From the NCBI RefSeq assembly GCF_004127445.1, contig NZ_QEXM01000034.1, positions 23,137-87,136 of the forward strand: a stretch of DNA of 64,000 nt, given 5' to 3'. The translations under genes were made by a program, and so were the position numbers. The DNA is from Streptomyces alfalfae (lineage in GTDB: Bacteria; Actinomycetota; Actinomycetes; Streptomycetales; Streptomycetaceae). This document shows, in pieces, positions 1 to 7,949 of the stretch (positions within the stretch are counted from its first letter, which is position 1; each line of letters begins with the position of its first letter). The notes under the pieces are model-generated. The model was not told the origin of the DNA, did no database searches, and saw only the letters and a list, made by a program, of their open reading frames with translations.

Positions 1-253
1 GCTCCGGTGGCACGAGCCGGACGTGGGAGCCCTGTTCGTAGTCGAGGAGCGTGGTGATGCTGACGCCGAGCGCGTCCGCGAGCTTGACCGTGATGCCGAC
101 GCTCGGGTTCGTCCTGGCCTGTTCGATCTGGATGATCATGCCGCGGCTGACGCCCGCCCTGGCCGCGAGGGCGTCGAGGGTGAAGGCCCGCTCGGTGCGC
201 CAGCGCTTGAGGTTGCGCGCGAGCGACTGGGTGAGCTGGTCGAGGTCCGACAC
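1..253 (-). CDS. XRE-family HTH regulator (3' end outside window)
   Basis: Reading from a GTG at 253, the protein has an N-terminal helix-turn-helix of the lambda-repressor/XRE type: a ...RAFTLDALAARAGVSRGMI segment followed by QIEQARTNPSVGITVKLADAL, the classic 'stick to a few conserved contexts' HTH_3 layout. After about 83 residues it runs off the window edge. Such N-terminal HTH domains in actinobacteria are often followed by a cupin sensor domain; that part cannot be seen. It lies downstream of the acyltransferase on the same strand with a 123-bp gap. The target is unknown. Confidence 0.8.
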   Translation of the reverse strand, partial: MSDLDQLTQSLARNLKRWRTERAFTLDALAARAGVSRGMIIQIEQARTNPSVGITVKLADALGVSITTLLDYEQGSHVRLVPPE

Positions 254-376
254 GTTCCGTCCAAAATGTGGGCCCGGATGGTTCACCACACTGTACTGCG
301 ACGCCTCGCCGTATCCATGCCGGACGGCGCTCAGCGCTGGCGCGGCGCCCTGCGCCGGGGCGGGCCACGGCGCGAT

Positions 377-1114
377 TCAGTCGTCCGCCAACTCGCCGAG
401 TGCGACGAGCTGTTCCGGCGTGACGCCCTCGGGGATCGGCACCGGCGCCGGGGTCCGCAGCGGCGGCTGCCAGCCCTGCTCGGCGCTCCAGGTGCGCACG
501 ACGCGGGCGGGCGCCCCGGCCACCACCGCGTGGTCGGGCACCTCGCCCCGCACCACCGCGCCCGCGGCGACCACGACGTTGCGGCCGATCCTGGCGCCGG
601 GCAGGATCACCGCGCCGGTGCCGATCCAGCAGCCGGGGCCGATCTCGACGGGGTCCATGCGGGGCCACTGCTTGCCGATGGGGGTGTGCGGGTCGTCGTA
701 GGAGTGGTTGGTGGACGTCACGTAGACGTAGGGGCCGAAGTAGCAGTCGTCGCCGATGGTGACCGTGGTGTCGGCGATGACGTGGCTGCCGCGGCCGAGC
801 ACGACGCCGTTGCCGAGGCGGAGGATCGGGTCGGGGCCGAGGTCCAGGTCCGGCATCATCCCGGCGGTCAGCGTGACGTGCTCGCCCACGATGCAGTGGT
901 CGCCCAGCGTGATCCACGGCTCCCCGAAGACCGTGCCCTGCGGGAAGGCCAGCTTCGTGCCCTCGCCGATCGCGCCGAACCGCAGCCGCCCGGGGTGCGC
1001 CGCGGTGACCGCGCCCGCCCGCTGCGTCCAAGCCCAGCCCGTGTGGACCGCGCGCTGCGCGAGCCGGCGAGGCGCCGCGGCGAGGGATGAGAACGTGTTC
1101 CTGTTCTTCGGCAC
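377..1114 (-). CDS. Left-handed beta-helix (hexapeptide) acyltransferase
   Basis: A 245-aa protein whose middle carries imperfect hexapeptide repeats (LGNGVVLGRGSHVIADTTV, IGPGCWIGTGAVILPGARIG, VVVAAGAVV) and ends in VAGAPARVVR, the hallmark of the maltose/galactoside O-acetyltransferase-like trimeric beta-helix fold. The STNHSYDD segment supplies the usual active-site histidine. The family moves acetyl or other acyl groups from CoA to a sugar or similar hydroxyl; the acceptor cannot be told here. GTG 1114 is chosen because TAACGT (1121-1126) sits 6 nt upstream with no SD, which suggests a leaderless message. Confidence 0.85.
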   Translation of the reverse strand: MPKNRNTFSSLAAAPRRLAQRAVHTGWAWTQRAGAVTAAHPGRLRFGAIGEGTKLAFPQGTVFGEPWITLGDHCIVGEHVTLTAGMMPDLDLGPDPILRLGNGVVLGRGSHVIADTTVTIGDDCYFGPYVYVTSTNHSYDDPHTPIGKQWPRMDPVEIGPGCWIGTGAVILPGARIGRNVVVAAGAVVRGEVPDHAVVAGAPARVVRTWSAEQGWQPPLRTPAPVPIPEGVTPEQLVALGELADD

Positions 1115-1248
1115 GCGCTCACGTTACTCAGTGACCCGGGGCCCCGGGCACCCCTGACCTGTGATCTTCACCCCACACGGCCGCGTCCGGCCCGGTGTCC
1201 CGTACCGTGCGCTCAGGCGTGACGACGTACCGAAGAGGGAGACACCCG

Positions 1249-1782
1249 ATGGGCCACGAGGCACTCATCACCGGCATCGGCGGCAAAGACCCGGAGATCG
1301 ACCAGGACGCCTTCACCGCGCCGACGTCCGTGGTGCTCGGCGAGGTGACGCTGCACGCCGGGGCGAGCGCCTGGTACGGCGCGGTGCTGCGCGCCGACTG
1401 CGGGCCCATCGTCGTGGGCGCCGACAGCAACATCCAGGACAACTGCAGCCTCCACGTCGACCTGGGCTTTCCCATCACCATCGGCGAGCGCGTCTCGGTC
1501 GGTCACAACGCCGTGCTGCACGGCTGCACGGTCGAGGACGACTGCCTGATCGGCATGGGCGCCACCGTGCTCAACGGCGCGGTGATCGGCGCGGGGTCGC
1601 TGGTCGCGGCCCAGGCGCTGGTGCCGCAGGGCATGGAGGTGCCCCCGGGCTCACTCGTCGCGGGCGTGCCCGCCAAGGTGCGCAGGCCGCTCACCGACGA
1701 GGAGCGCGAGGGCATCTCCCACAACGGCACGATGTACGTCGAACTGGCCAAGGCGCACCGGGCCGCGCACACCGCGGAGTGA
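1249..1782 (+). CDS. Gamma-carbonic anhydrase family protein
   Basis: A 177-aa left-handed beta-helix protein. The family's metal ligands are visible: a His in the NCSLHVD segment and two in VGHNAVLHGC; an IQD motif precedes them and a TVEDDCLIGMGATV coil follows. Gamma-class members are trimers with Zn/Fe at subunit interfaces and hydrate CO2, although many bacterial YrdA/PaaY-type members have weak or unknown activity. ATG 1249 is preferred over an earlier in-frame GTG because a purine-rich GAGGGAG lies about 8 nt before it. It ends 2 bp from the convergent DedA gene. Confidence 0.88.
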   Translation: MGHEALITGIGGKDPEIDQDAFTAPTSVVLGEVTLHAGASAWYGAVLRADCGPIVVGADSNIQDNCSLHVDLGFPITIGERVSVGHNAVLHGCTVEDDCLIGMGATVLNGAVIGAGSLVAAQALVPQGMEVPPGSLVAGVPAKVRRPLTDEEREGISHNGTMYVELAKAHRAAHTAE

Positions 1783-1784
1783 CG

Positions 1785-2453
1785 TCAGTCGGCGACGGGC
1801 ACCGGCTGCGGCTCGGCGGCGGCCGTGGCCGGTGCCGCCTCCGCCTCGGCGGCCGCCTTCTTGGCGCGGCGCTTGACGAAGAGCATCGAGCCGACGCCGA
1901 TCAGCACGGCGATGGCGAGCCCGAAGTAGGAGAAGCGCTTCAGCCAGTCCTCGGCGACCACGCCGATGTAGTAGATGACCGCGGTGGTGCCGCCCGCCCA
2001 GACGATGCCGCCGAGGACGTTGGCGACGGCGAACTTCCAGTACGGCATGCGCAGGACGCCCGCGAGCGGTCCGGCGAAGATGCGGAGCAGGGCAACGAAG
2101 CGGCCGAAGAAGACCGCCCACATGCCCCACTTCTGGAAGGAGCGCTCGGCGCTGCCGACGTTGGCGGCGCTGAAGTGCTTGGGGAACTTCCGCTCCAGCC
2201 AGGCCAGGAGCGGGCGGCCGCCCTTGCGTCCGATCGCGTATCCGATGGAGTCGCCGATGATGGCGCCGGCGGTGGCGCACGCGCCGAGGATCACGGGGTT
2301 GAGGTCGCCGTGCTGGGAGGAGAGGAGCGCCGCGGAGACCAGGACGATCTCGCCGGGCAGCGGGATGCCCAGGCTCTCCAGGCCGATGACGATTCCCACC
2401 AGCGCGTAGATGCTGACGGCTGGTACGTGCTCCAGCCACTCCTGGACGTGCAA
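1785..2453 (-). CDS. DedA/VTT-family membrane protein
   Basis: A 222-aa multi-spanning membrane protein with the DedA signature: an amphipathic N-terminus, then GLESLGIPLPGEIVL and a GDSIGYAIGRKGGRPLL segment, followed by FFGRFVALLRIFAGPLAGVLRM with the conserved F-x-R-F/G-P-x-A-G pattern. DedA proteins are implicated in membrane lipid (undecaprenyl-phosphate or phospholipid) translocation and envelope homeostasis. The C-terminus is alanine/glutamate-rich and cytoplasmic. The start is a TTG at 2453 with GGGAGG about 8 nt upstream; no ATG or GTG fits. Confidence 0.88.
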   Translation of the reverse strand: MHVQEWLEHVPAVSIYALVGIVIGLESLGIPLPGEIVLVSAALLSSQHGDLNPVILGACATAGAIIGDSIGYAIGRKGGRPLLAWLERKFPKHFSAANVGSAERSFQKWGMWAVFFGRFVALLRIFAGPLAGVLRMPYWKFAVANVLGGIVWAGGTTAVIYYIGVVAEDWLKRFSYFGLAIAVLIGVGSMLFVKRRAKKAAAEAEAAPATAAAEPQPVPVAD

Positions 2454-2551
2454 CGCCGGTTCCTCCCGTACGGACTGCCTGTGCGCCGAAATGCCTGTGC
2501 GCGGACCCCGGGCAGCCTACCCGGACGGATCAACCGCCCGGGAACGCCGAA

Positions 2552-2577
2552 GCCCGGGACGCACGAACGCCCCGGGC
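2552..2577 (-). terminator. Hairpin downstream of the DUF4442 gene
   Basis: A 7-bp perfect stem (GCCCGGG / CCCGGGC) with a 12-nt loop lies about 40 bp beyond the stop of the DUF4442 gene and before DedA on the same strand. There is no clear T-run, so it is a likely but weak terminator. Confidence 0.4.
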
Positions 2578-2617
2578 CGCACGACTCGCTCGCGTCTCCC
2601 CTCCGACGGGGGGCTGA

Positions 2618-3076
2618 TCAGCCGGCGTCGTTGGGCCGAAGCGTCCAGACCACCCGCATCTCACCGGTGACGGCGCCGTCCGCGCGCCGGATCTCGACGG
2701 TGACGGGGAACTCGGGCCGCTGCCCCGCGTCGAGCTCGGCCACGACGTCCTCGGCCGGCCTGCCGAGCGTCGCGGTGGCCGTCACGGGCCCCATGGCCAG
2801 CTTCTTGTACGCGATCTCGGCGCTGACGGCGAGCGGCACGGCCCGGGAGAGCTGCGCGCCGAACGCGGCGAGGACGATGGCCCCGCTCGCGGACTCGCCG
2901 AGCGTGAACATGGCTCCGGCGTGCGGCCCGCCGACGTGGTTGTGGTACTCGCTCTGGTCCGGCAGGGCCACCACGGCCTTGTCGGGCGCGGTCTCCCGGA
3001 ACTCCAGGTTCAGGGTCCGTGCCATCGGCACCGTGGCGGCGAGCATCTCGCCGATCGACATCTGGTCTGCGCTCAT
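2618..3076 (-). CDS. DUF4442/PaaI-like hotdog thioesterase
   Basis: A 152-aa protein with a hotdog-fold pattern: SEYHNHVGGPHAGAMFTLGESASGA matches the HN...GG-x-HaGA helix that forms the acyl-CoA site in PaaI/DUF4442 proteins, followed by alternating beta strands ending in MRVVWTLRP. Likely role: acyl-CoA thioesterase acting on a CoA-linked metabolite; the substrate is unknown. It starts at ATG 3076 with a GGGGG SD. A TACT-N4-AGTA palindrome sits 12 bp upstream, suggesting control by a TetR-type repressor. Confidence 0.75.
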   Translation of the reverse strand: MSADQMSIGEMLAATVPMARTLNLEFRETAPDKAVVALPDQSEYHNHVGGPHAGAMFTLGESASGAIVLAAFGAQLSRAVPLAVSAEIAYKKLAMGPVTATATLGRPAEDVVAELDAGQRPEFPVTVEIRRADGAVTGEMRVVWTLRPNDAG

Positions 3077-3087
3077 GCCCCCGATGT

Positions 3088-3099
3088 TACTAACCAGTA
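3088..3099. promoter_or_regulatory. Candidate repressor palindrome (TACTAACCAGTA)
   Basis: Short dyad TACT-AACC-AGTA in the divergent intergenic region between the thioesterase-like gene (start 3076) and the first tandem membrane protein (start 3158). It resembles TetR-family operators in style. No regulator gene is adjacent. Confidence 0.35.
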
Positions 3100-3157
3100 G
3101 CCCACTTGACCAGGCCCCTCTCCCCCACGGATCACGTCCCCCCTAGGCTGACCTCCC

Positions 3158-4126
3158 ATGTGGCCAGGACAGCAGCCGCCCGGGGGCGAGCAGAACCAGC
3201 CGGAGCAGCACCCGAACCCGTACCTGCAGCCGGGGTACCAGCAGACGGATCCGCAGGCGGGCCCGGCGCCGTGGAACGCACCGACCATGCCCGGCGGACC
3301 GGGACCCACGCCGCCCGGGCCGCCGTCCGGCTCCGGCGGCAGGACGAAGGTGATCGCGCTCTGCCTGGCCGCGGCCGTGGTCGTCGGCTCGGCCGTGACC
3401 GGGTACCTGGTCCTCGGCGGCGACAAGGACGACGAGGCGAAGCCGGAGCCGACGGAAGGCGCGGCCACGCCGTCGGCCGGCGCTTCCGGTTCCGACAGCA
3501 ATCCGCGTGACGACGGCGGCGAGCCGAAGCCGACCATCAAGGGCTGGCAGGTGATCACGAACCCGGCGCGGGGCATCGCCTTCGAGGTACCGCGCGCATG
3601 GGCGCCGCAGACCAAGACCTGGGTCCACTACGTCTCCGATGACAAGGACCCCGAGGACAAGCCGCTCGTCACCATGGGCGCGCCCGCGCTCCTCAAGGAG
3701 GAGTGGTGTGGCTCCGACGAGGACAAGAACGGCAAGAAGGAGTACTCCGCGCTCGCCGCCGCGGGCTCACGCGGCAACAGAGGCGCCAAGAACACCGACG
3801 GCATCGCCCGCAGGGACGCCCGCGACTGGGTCTACGGCGGATACACGCAGCCGTCCACGAAGGAGATCACCGTCGGTGAGCCCGCCCCGTACACCACCGC
3901 GTCGGGTCTGAAGGGCAGCCTGGTGACGGCTTCCTCCGAAGGCGTCGAGAAGGAGAGCACGTGCGACTCCGACGGCAAGGCCACCGTGTTCGCCTTCAAG
4001 AACGCCGAGGGCGAGTTCGCCTCCTGGTCCTTCGCCGGGGCCAAGGGCGTGCCGGACGAGGTCCCGGACACCACCGTCAAGAAGATCCTCTCGACGGTAC
4101 GCCTGTACGAGGCACCGGAGGACTGA
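3158..4126 (+). CDS. Tandem membrane-anchored protein, copy 1
   Basis: A 322-aa protein of unknown function, the first of three adjacent paralogues. It starts MWPGQQPPGG, has a Pro/Gln/Gly-rich cytoplasmic tail (about 1-63), one transmembrane helix (about 65-88, VIALCLAAAVVVGSAVTGYL), an acidic low-complexity linker and a conserved outer domain from about residue 125 (KPTIKGWQV...GIAFEVP). Two cysteines in that domain (EEWCGSD and STCDSDGK) are kept in all copies and could form a disulfide. Leaderless start: TAGGCT at 3144-3149 ends 8 nt before ATG. Probably an envelope protein. Confidence 0.85.
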   Translation: MWPGQQPPGGEQNQPEQHPNPYLQPGYQQTDPQAGPAPWNAPTMPGGPGPTPPGPPSGSGGRTKVIALCLAAAVVVGSAVTGYLVLGGDKDDEAKPEPTEGAATPSAGASGSDSNPRDDGGEPKPTIKGWQVITNPARGIAFEVPRAWAPQTKTWVHYVSDDKDPEDKPLVTMGAPALLKEEWCGSDEDKNGKKEYSALAAAGSRGNRGAKNTDGIARRDARDWVYGGYTQPSTKEITVGEPAPYTTASGLKGSLVTASSEGVEKESTCDSDGKATVFAFKNAEGEFASWSFAGAKGVPDEVPDTTVKKILSTVRLYEAPED

Positions 4127-4213
4127 GGCTCCGTCAAGTGAGCCCGCCGGGCCCACCGTCGCACGCCGGGGCGGCTGCGACCCCGCCGAGCCGCCCCCGT
4201 ATCGTTTCCGGCC

Positions 4214-5236
4214 ATGTGGCCAGGACAGCAGCCGCCCGGGGGCGGGCACAACCAGCAGAATCCGCAGGACCAGAACGCGAACCCGTACCAGCAGCCGGGG
4301 TACCAGCAGCCCAATCCGTATCAGCAGCCCGGGTATCAGGCGCCCAACCCCTATCAGCAGCCCGGGGCCGGGCCGCAGGGGCAGTGGGGTGCGCCGACCG
4401 TGCCCGTGGCGTCGGGTGGCCGTGGGGGCGGGGGCGGGGGCAACCGGGTCAAGGTGCTGTCCATCGTGGCGGCGCTCGCGGTGGTCGTGGCCGCCGGTGT
4501 GACCGGGTTCCTGGTGCTCGGCGGCGACGGGGACGGCGAGGACCGCGCGGGCGGCTCCCCGTCGAAGGGCGCCTCGCAGGCGCCGGCCACCGCGGACGAC
4601 GGTGACGACGGCGGGCGCGACGCCGACAACGGGCTCAAGCCGACCATCAAGGGCTGGCACGTCGTGGTGAACCCCCGGTGGGGCACCGCCTTCGACGTGC
4701 CGCCGGAGTGGGAGGTGCAGAACCCCGACACGGCGCTCACGTACTCGGACGACAAGACCGGCGAGCCGCTCATGACCATGTCGGGCCCCGCGTACCTCAA
4801 GCCCAAGTGGTGCACCGCCGACGACGACAAGGACGGCAGGAACGAGGACCACGAGCTGGCGGCCGTGGGCACCAAGGGCGCCAAGGGTGCGAAGAACACC
4901 GACGAGATCGCGCTCATCCAGTCCGAGTCATGGGTCTACGCGGCGTACACCCAGCCCGACAAGAAGAGCTACACGGTCGACGAGAAGGCGCAGCCCTTCA
5001 CCACGAAGTCGGGCATCAAGGGCAGCTATGCCTGGGCCCGCTCCAAGGGCACCCCGATGTCCGGCAAGTGCGCCACGGACGGCAAGGCGATCACCTTCGG
5101 CTTCAAGAACTCGGAGGGGACGTACGTCTCGTGGAGCCTGTACGGCTCCAGCGGCGTCAAGGACGAGGTCTCCGAGGACACGGTCATGAAGATCCTCAGC
5201 ACGGTGCGGACCCACGGCGAGCCGACGAAATCCTGA
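4214..5236 (+). CDS. Tandem membrane-anchored protein, copy 2
   Basis: A 340-aa paralogue of its neighbours. The N-terminus contains repeated NPYQQPGYQ units (about 23-50), then a Gly-rich stretch, a transmembrane helix (about 80-103) and the same outer domain (KPTIKGWHVVVNPRWGTAFDVP). The paired cysteines are conserved (PKWCTADDD and GKCATDGK). A TATCGT -10 box at 4200-4205 ends exactly 8 nt before ATG 4214, the same spacing as in the other two copies, so each copy appears to have its own leaderless promoter rather than forming an operon. No catalytic motif was recognised. Confidence 0.85.
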   Translation: MWPGQQPPGGGHNQQNPQDQNANPYQQPGYQQPNPYQQPGYQAPNPYQQPGAGPQGQWGAPTVPVASGGRGGGGGGNRVKVLSIVAALAVVVAAGVTGFLVLGGDGDGEDRAGGSPSKGASQAPATADDGDDGGRDADNGLKPTIKGWHVVVNPRWGTAFDVPPEWEVQNPDTALTYSDDKTGEPLMTMSGPAYLKPKWCTADDDKDGRNEDHELAAVGTKGAKGAKNTDEIALIQSESWVYAAYTQPDKKSYTVDEKAQPFTTKSGIKGSYAWARSKGTPMSGKCATDGKAITFGFKNSEGTYVSWSLYGSSGVKDEVSEDTVMKILSTVRTHGEPTKS

Positions 5237-5323
5237 CAACTCGTCCCGGGCCACGGGCCTCCCCGCCGTCCACCGCGAGGGCCCGTGGCACCCGGCGCCC
5301 CGGCACCTCTATGGTTACTGGCC

Positions 5324-6424
5324 ATGTGGCCAGAAAAGCAGCCGCCCGGGGGCGAGCAGAACCCGCAGGACCAGAATCCGAACCCGTATCAGCAGCCGGG
5401 TTACCAGCAGCCCAACCCGTACCAGCAGCCCGGGTACCAGCAGTCGGGGTACCAGCAGCCCGCCGGCGGGTACCCGCAGCAGCCGGCCCCGGGCGGCTAC
5501 CAGCAGCCGCAGCCGGGCGGCTACTCGCAGCCCGAGCAGCCGCAGTGGTCCGCTCCGACGCAGCCCCCGATGCCGCAGCAGCCGGGCGGCGGCCAGGGCG
5601 GTGGCGGCGGCAACAAGACGAAGATCACCGCCATCATCGCCTCGCTGGCCGTGGTGGTGGCGGCCGGCGTCACCGGCTTCCTCGTCCTCGGCGATGACGG
5701 GGACAAGGAAGACGACGCCTCGCCCGCGAAGCCCTCGAAGTCCGCGACGAAGAAGCCGAGCCCGACGGCCACCGACGACGGCAACGAGCGCGGCGAGGGC
5801 GGCGAGGACAAGCCGACGATCGACGGCTGGCAGGTCGTCGTGAACCCCAAGTGGGGCACCGCCTTCGACGTGCCCGCCGACTGGAAGGTCGAGACGCCGG
5901 ACACCTTCGTCGGCTTCGACGACCGCAAGGACAACGGCGCGAAGACGATCATCGGCATGTCGGCGCCCGCGGTCTACAAGGAGAAGTGGTGCACGGCGGA
6001 CGGCGACAAGGACGGCGAGCCCGACGACACCTCGCTGGCCACGGTCGGCACCAAGGGCCAGAACGGCGCCAAGAGCACCGAGGACATCGCGCGCAACGAC
6101 TCCGCGTGGTGGGTCTACGGCGGCTTCACCGAGCAGACCAAGGCCGACAAGAAGAAGATCAAGATCAGCAAGATCGAGGACTACACCACCGACTCCGGCA
6201 TCAAGGGCAGCCTCGCCACGTCCACGACGACCGGCACGGCCACCTCCGCCAAGTGCGACTCGGACGGCAAGGCGACCACGTTCGGCTTCAAGAACGAGGC
6301 CGGGGAGTACGTGGCCTGGACCCTCTACGGCGCCAAGGGCGTCAAGGACGAGATCTCCGACGACACGGTGAAGAAGATCCTCTCCACCGTGCGCTGGAGC
6401 AAGGCGGCGTCCGAGGGTTCGTGA
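5324..6424 (+). CDS. Tandem membrane-anchored protein, copy 3
   Basis: A 366-aa paralogue with the longest disordered N-terminal tail, made of GYQQP/NPYQQP-type repeats to about residue 80, a transmembrane helix (about 100-123) and the conserved outer domain (KPTIDGWQVVVNPKWGTAFDVP; cysteines in EKWCTADGD and AKCDSDGK). ATG 5324 (MWPEKQPPGG) is chosen because it aligns with the other copies and TATGGT at 5310-5315 ends 8 nt upstream. Pro/Gln/Tyr-rich tails of this kind often mediate self-association at the membrane; that is inference. Confidence 0.85.
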   Translation: MWPEKQPPGGEQNPQDQNPNPYQQPGYQQPNPYQQPGYQQSGYQQPAGGYPQQPAPGGYQQPQPGGYSQPEQPQWSAPTQPPMPQQPGGGQGGGGGNKTKITAIIASLAVVVAAGVTGFLVLGDDGDKEDDASPAKPSKSATKKPSPTATDDGNERGEGGEDKPTIDGWQVVVNPKWGTAFDVPADWKVETPDTFVGFDDRKDNGAKTIIGMSAPAVYKEKWCTADGDKDGEPDDTSLATVGTKGQNGAKSTEDIARNDSAWWVYGGFTEQTKADKKKIKISKIEDYTTDSGIKGSLATSTTTGTATSAKCDSDGKATTFGFKNEAGEYVAWTLYGAKGVKDEISDDTVKKILSTVRWSKAASEGS

Positions 6425-6479
6425 GGGGCGGCAGCAGCCCCGGCCACACCGGCCGCACCGGTCACGGGAAACAAACGGT

Positions 6480-6509
6480 TTGGCAAGTCGGACCGGTGAC
6501 CGGGATAGT
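6480..6509 (+). promoter_or_regulatory. Promoter of the MFS gene
   Basis: TTGGCA (6480-6485), 18-bp spacer, GATAGT (6504-6509), then 6 nt to the GTG at 6516. This HrdB-type layout places transcription start at or next to the start codon. Confidence 0.6.
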
Positions 6510-6515
6510 CCCGGA

Positions 6516-7949
6516 GTGACGATTCGCCTCCCCCTGCCGCGCCGCCGACGCCCCTCTTGGGCGGGCCGCAACTACACTCTGCTGACCGCCGCCGCGATCG
6601 TGACGAACCTCGGGAGCCACGGGGCGTTGATCGCGGCGGCGTTCGCGGTCCTCGACGCCGGGGGCGACGGTGGGGACGTCGGTCTGGTGGCCGCCGCGCG
6701 GACACTGCCGCTCGTCCTGTTCCTGCTCATCGGCGGCGCGGTCGCCGACCGGCTGCCGAGGCACCACGTCATGGTCGCCGCCAACGCCCTGAACTGCGCC
6801 TCGCAGGCCGCCTTCGCCGCACTCGTCATCGCGGGCGAACCGCAGCTGTGGCAGATGATGCTCCTGTGCGGCCTCGGCGGCGTCGGCCAGGCCTTCTTCG
6901 GGCCCGCGGCCGAGGGCATGCTGATGTCCTCGGTCAGCGGGGAGCAGGTCAGCAGGGCGTTCGCGCTGTACCGCATGGCGATGCAGGGCGCGGGCCTCGG
7001 CGGAGCCGCGCTCGGCGGTCTGATGGTCTCGGCGCTCGGCCCCGGCTGGGTGCTCGCGGTGGACGCGGCGGCGTTCGCCCTCGCGGGCGCCCTGCGGATG
7101 TTCCTCGACGTCAGCCACATACCCCCGCGCGCCCCCGGCGGCGGACTCCTCGCGGATCTGCGCGACGGCTGGCGGGAGTTCACCGGCCGGCCCTGGCTCT
7201 GGTCGATCGTCGCGCAGTTCTCCGTGGTCGTGGCGGTGGTGGGCGCCGCCGAGTCGGTGTTCGGGCCGCTGGTGGCCCGGGACGATCTCGGCGGGGCGGG
7301 ACCGTGGGGCCTGGCGCTCGGCGCGTTCGGTGCGGGCACCGTCGGCGGCGCCTTCCTGATGATGCGGTGGAAACCCCGCAGGCTGCTGTTCGCGGGCACC
7401 CTCTGCGTCTTCCCGCTGGCCGCGCCGTCGGCGGCGCTCGCGGTACCGCTGCCAGTGGCCGGGCTCGCCGCGGTGATGTTCGTCAGCGGCGTGGCGATCG
7501 AGGTCTTCGGCGTCTCGTGGATGACCGCCATGCACCAGGAGATCCCGGAGGAGAAGCTGTCGCGCGTCGCCGCCTACGACTGGTTCGGCTCGATCGCGAT
7601 GGTGCCCCTCGCCACGGCTCTCGCGGGCCCCGCGGAGTCCGCGTTCGGGCGCGGCCCCTCGCTGTGGGGCTGCGCGCTGCTCGTGGTCCTGGTGACGGCG
7701 GCCGTCCTGCTGGTGCCCGACGTACGTCATCTTACGCGCCGGACCGCGGAGGTGACGGGCGCCCCCGTGCCGAGCCCCGTTTCTGGTTCCGGTTCCGGTT
7801 CCGCGACGGTCGACACGGCCCTGGCCGAGAGGACCGCGGCCGACGGGGCCTTGGCCGACAAGATCGGGGCCGCCAGGGCCTTGGCCGACAGAACCCTGGC
7901 CGACAGGACCTCAGCCGATGACGAACGCTCCATCGGGCGGCTCGGGTGA
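6516..7949 (+). CDS. MFS transporter
   Basis: A 477-aa major facilitator protein with about 12 hydrophobic segments. The N-terminal half begins GRNYTLLTAAAIVTNLGSHGALIAAAFAVL, and the loop after helix 2 reads GGAVADRLPRHHVMVAAN, the MFS motif-A region. It resembles the enterobactin-exporter (EntS)/macrolide-efflux type of MFS. The last 60 residues are a soluble Ala/Asp-rich tail with repeated ALADK/TLADRT units. GTG 6516 is preferred over an upstream in-frame TTG because that TTG is part of the -35 box. The 3' end overlaps the convergent gene by 39 bp. The substrate is unknown. Confidence 0.85.
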   Translation: MTIRLPLPRRRRPSWAGRNYTLLTAAAIVTNLGSHGALIAAAFAVLDAGGDGGDVGLVAAARTLPLVLFLLIGGAVADRLPRHHVMVAANALNCASQAAFAALVIAGEPQLWQMMLLCGLGGVGQAFFGPAAEGMLMSSVSGEQVSRAFALYRMAMQGAGLGGAALGGLMVSALGPGWVLAVDAAAFALAGALRMFLDVSHIPPRAPGGGLLADLRDGWREFTGRPWLWSIVAQFSVVVAVVGAAESVFGPLVARDDLGGAGPWGLALGAFGAGTVGGAFLMMRWKPRRLLFAGTLCVFPLAAPSAALAVPLPVAGLAAVMFVSGVAIEVFGVSWMTAMHQEIPEEKLSRVAAYDWFGSIAMVPLATALAGPAESAFGRGPSLWGCALLVVLVTAAVLLVPDVRHLTRRTAEVTGAPVPSPVSGSGSGSATVDTALAERTAADGALADKIGAARALADRTLADRTSADDERSIGRLG

